Of a stretch of 64,000 nucleotides of DNA, positions 61,840-64,000 are shown in pieces. Source of the stretch: Psychrobacillus sp. FSL H8-0483 (GTDB taxonomy: Bacteria; Bacillota; Bacilli; Bacillales_A; Planococcaceae). Below the pieces are notes generated by a model. That model was not told the DNA's origin and made no database searches. It was given only the letters and a program-made list of their open reading frames with translations. How positions within the stretch are numbered: position 1 is the stretch's first letter; each line of letters begins with the position of its first letter. Position numbers and translations under genes: made by a program. The stretch is taken from the NCBI RefSeq assembly GCF_038637725.1, contig NZ_CP152052.1:2463501-2527500 (forward strand). Direction: 5' to 3'.

Positions 61840-62682
61840 TCAATTCGTATAAACACGTTTGTGCATTTTTTGTAAATTTTCCTCTATAACTTGAAGCGAA
61901 CTTTGCTCGTTATTAAGATAAGATAATCTGAAATAAAGTGACTTCAAAAAGTTCATTATATTAGATTTATATTTGAAATAATCTAATGAAAAACCATTAT
62001 TATCATAATGATCCTCTAAAAATAGATGGAAAGAGTCAATCCAAGTGTTTAATTGATCTTCTTCCAAACCTTTCTGAATAAGCGCTTCTATTGCAAAAAT
62101 TATCCTTTCATCCTCATCATCGATAAAAACCGTATCTTTTGATATGCAATTTGCAATAGTATCTAAACATTCTTTTATGTTAGCAAGTTCAAATGAATAA
62201 TGCTTTATGGTGGAAGTTAATAGATCAGCTCCATGAGCAATACTATGAGCCCACCCCTTGCCTTCTACAAACCCTCGAGTATCCTCTTCTTTTTGTAAGT
62301 AAAGAATCGTTTTTTTATATGCTTCCTTTGCAATATGTTTTTCTAAGAAATTTAGTTCCATATCCTTTTCTAAAATGAGGTCAATTACTAGTGATGAAAA
62401 GGATCGTGTAAAAACAGAATCTGTATTTTTTTCTCCAATTTTATAAAAAAGATGCTGATCATCTAAACAGACTTGGATCATTCTATGAAGTTGTTGTATG
62501 TTCAAATGGTTTCCTCTTATTATTAGTTGAACAAAAGTTGAATAAATAAGCTTATCCCTTAGCTCCGAATCCGTTGACCCAATATTCTGTAGCATCTCCT
62601 CTAATAACCCATCTAAGTTATTTAATAAGCTTGCATTTGCTGGTTGTTCTTTTATTTCTCTTAGTCTTGTTTTTAGTTCCAT
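61840..62682 (-). CDS. DUF2785 protein
   Basis: This 280-residue helical protein has the family signature RGFVEGKGWAHSIAHGADLL near the middle. The function of DUF2785 is unknown. The three histidines of the signature could bind metal (inference). Confidence 0.85.
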   Translation of the reverse strand: MELKTRLREIKEQPANASLLNNLDGLLEEMLQNIGSTDSELRDKLIYSTFVQLIIRGNHLNIQQLHRMIQVCLDDQHLFYKIGEKNTDSVFTRSFSSLVIDLILEKDMELNFLEKHIAKEAYKKTILYLQKEEDTRGFVEGKGWAHSIAHGADLLTSTIKHYSFELANIKECLDTIANCISKDTVFIDDEDERIIFAIEALIQKGLEEDQLNTWIDSFHLFLEDHYDNNGFSLDYFKYKSNIMNFLKSLYFRLSYLNNEQSSLQVIEENLQKMHKRVYTN

Positions 62683-62810
62683 AATTTACTCCTATCCAAA
62701 TATACTTTAAATATTCTTACTATTATTGTACCTTAATTGGAAAAATCAGACAACTATTTTTATTAAATCCTTCTGGTATATTGACAACTTCAAAAATAAA
62801 CGTACAAATA

Positions 62811-62838
62811 GAGCCCAAATTCACATAGAATTGGGCTC
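62811..62838 (-). terminator. Terminator of the DUF5412 gene
   Basis: GAGCCCAAAT/ATTGGGCTC arms; the minus-strand tail is T-poor but the stem is strong. Confidence 0.6.
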
Positions 62839-62876
62839 ATTTAAAATGCCAAGATATCTATTATCAAAAGGCATTA

Positions 62877-63275
62877 TTATTGATTTCTAAAATCGAATTT
62901 ATCATTTGGTATATCTAACGAGTGTCCGTTAATTACCACTGTGTTATTGTCGGTCCATGTAATATTTGCAGTATCTTCCCGATAGTTCCAATAGATATTT
63001 TTGGTTTTATTATCTTCATCATTAAATACTAATTCACCACGAACAGAATTTGAAGTTGTAGCACCCCCATTTGTAACATATGCTTTTAAAGTGTATTTTC
63101 CATCAGGTGATAACTCTTCTTTCAGATATTCTCCTGTCGGTAACCTATTCATATCAAAGAAAGCCCAATAAACCCCATATCCTACCAGTGCAACAAATAA
63201 CAAACCAATTATTATGGAGCCCTTTAACCATTTTTTTGTAAAATCGCTTATTCTCAGGTCTAACAACCGCTTCAT
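62877..63275 (-). CDS. DUF5412 protein
   Basis: This 132-residue protein has one helix (about 18-40) and an extracytoplasmic domain with LSPDGKYTLKAYVTNGGATT, VRGELVF and NIYWNYREDTANITW, the DUF5412 pattern. It probably localises at the outer membrane face. Function unknown. Confidence 0.8.
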   Translation of the reverse strand: MKRLLDLRISDFTKKWLKGSIIIGLLFVALVGYGVYWAFFDMNRLPTGEYLKEELSPDGKYTLKAYVTNGGATTSNSVRGELVFNDEDNKTKNIYWNYREDTANITWTDNNTVVINGHSLDIPNDKFDFRNQ

Positions 63276-63495
63276 AATGTTCCAAAAGCCATATCTCCCC
63301 CTTTTTAAATGTCATCTTACACTTTACCGCCTCTTTAGTTAAATAAGAAAAAAGATCCACCTAAGTGAACTGTACCTCCAATTGTTAGAATGTGTCTAAC
63401 AAAAAAGTCTTTTCTGCTTCTTGAAGTGAACCACCGGATTAGACAAAATGCAGAGGACCCAAAAATGGTCCTCTTCCAATGTATTGATTTCCGAT

Positions 63496-63598
63496 CCAGA
63501 CGGACGCTTTCCGCGGGCATGGCTTCAGTCTCCTCGTCGCTTTCGCTCCTGCGGGGCCTTCAGCTCATACTATTCCCGCTGGAGTCGCCGTCTTCCAC
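63496..63598. repeat. GC-rich palindromic intergenic repeat
   Basis: CAGACGGACGCTTTCCGCGG at the left and GCTGGAGTCGCCGTCTTCC at the right, a further member of the family at 18528, 22809 and 24783. Confidence 0.65.
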
Positions 63599-63622
63599 TA
63601 CAATCAATTGCCTACAAAAAAA

Positions 63623-63654
63623 AGGTGTAGAAAAAGACTCGTTTTTCTACACCT
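63623..63654 (-). terminator. Repeated hairpin, copy 2; terminator of the GNAT gene
   Basis: AGGTGTAGAAAAA/TTTTTCTACACCT stem, then T8 on the minus strand. The same stem is at 36416. Confidence 0.8.
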
Positions 63655-63719
63655 ACTTCAATTTATGGGCTTATTGGACAGCCCCGTATTGTCTTACTTA
63701 TAATTCTATCGATGGTTTA

Positions 63720-64000
63720 TCACTCGATATATTTAATAACAGCCATTTCCTTACCAAACCTATCACCATTATCAATAAATCCCAAACTTGAGTATAGATT
63801 ATGTGCTCCCAAATTTTCTGGATGATAACCTACAATAATTTTATTTGCATTTGGTAATTTTGCCATTTCTGAAATCATTAATTTAGTTGCCGCTTTACCT
63901 ATACCCTTACCTTGGAATTCCTTATCTACCATTATTCTATATACCCAATAACCATCAAGTTCTTCTTGAACAGAATTGTACATTAAAAATCCAACTATTT
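63720..64000 (-). CDS. GNAT acetyltransferase, partial
   Basis: The frame continues past the window edge, so the N-terminus is missing. The C-terminal part has YWVYRIMVDKEFQGKGIGKAA (beta-4 and acetyl-CoA loop), GYHPENLGAHNLYSSLGF and a final beta strand, a usual GNAT arrangement. Substrate unknown. Confidence 0.88.
   Translation of the reverse strand, partial: IVGFLMYNSVQEELDGYWVYRIMVDKEFQGKGIGKAATKLMISEMAKLPNANKIIVGYHPENLGAHNLYSSLGFIDNGDRFGKEMAVIKYIE

Larger units (their letters stand above)
63276..63719. other. Gene-free stretch with repeats
   Basis: Decayed module arms (TTTAGTTAAATAAGAAAAAAG, about 63331, and GAAGTGAACCACCGG), the GC-rich repeat at 63496 and the hairpin at 63623. No gene is supported. 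Confidence 0.5.

Overview
The window is AT-rich Bacillota DNA. The Shine-Dalgarno sites, the thioredoxin-coupled arsenate reductase, the YxlE/YxlF/YxlG-like proteins, the YhgE/Pip protein, several DUF families (DUF2812, DUF2785, DUF4181, DUF5412, DUF3139) and the GC-rich palindromic intergenic repeats suggest a Bacillales chromosome, probably Bacillaceae or Planococcaceae. No rRNA, tRNA, CRISPR array or prophage was seen.

Region 1 (1-5.0 kb) holds an OmpR-type two-component system next to two tandemly duplicated membrane-anchored alpha/beta hydrolases. Each hydrolase gene carries the same 11-bp-period direct repeat upstream, a likely response-regulator operator. Region 2 (5.0-16.2 kb) is the accessory core. 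Small minus-strand genes (PlsY, secreted or membrane proteins, unknowns) stand one by one, and most are separated by a composite module. Read on the minus strand, the module is dyad, intrinsic terminator, dyad, with GTTAGTTGAA-type arms. Gene plus module looks like an integron-cassette unit with an attC-like site, but no integrase is visible. Two identical IS110-family copies sit at the same position inside a module dyad, and a second IS110-family element sits in another. The 5' noncoding part of each element carries short matches to its own end and to the module, as expected of bridge RNAs. The 5' part of a probable group II intron (44.4 kb) and an internally deleted IS derivative (39.4 kb) lie in further module copies.

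Region 3 (16.2-27.8 kb) has a PadR/DUF2812 pair, duplicated small secreted/anchored proteins, an SgrR-like regulator divergent from an MFS transporter, a glyoxalase-fold protein, a methyltransferase, a cupin and a MarR-MFS operon. Region 4 (27.9-32.3 kb) is an arsenic island: a MarR-type (not ArsR-type) regulator with paired cysteines, a flavin monooxygenase-like protein, a small CC-tailed protein, ArsB, ArsC, and a divergent ArsN1-like acetyltransferase. The same 7-7-7 palindrome lies in both control regions. Region 5 (32.4-47 kb) has a methyltransferase, YhgE/Pip protein, sporulation-kinase-like histidine kinase, a PPP-family phosphatase, an LLM flavin oxidoreductase, two TetR-MFS efflux modules with visible palindromic operators, and a DinB protein. 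Region 6 (47-56 kb) carries three ABC systems (a YxlEFG-like set, a second ATPase-permease pair and a MacB/FtsX-type pair). Region 7 (56-64 kb) has a SET protein, a Fur-box-controlled ferric iron ABC importer, a Nudix hydrolase, DUF2785 and DUF5412 proteins, and a GNAT gene cut by the window edge.

Many start codons were moved inward to match clear ribosome binding sites; each case is noted. All family names come from reading motifs by eye, without database searches.
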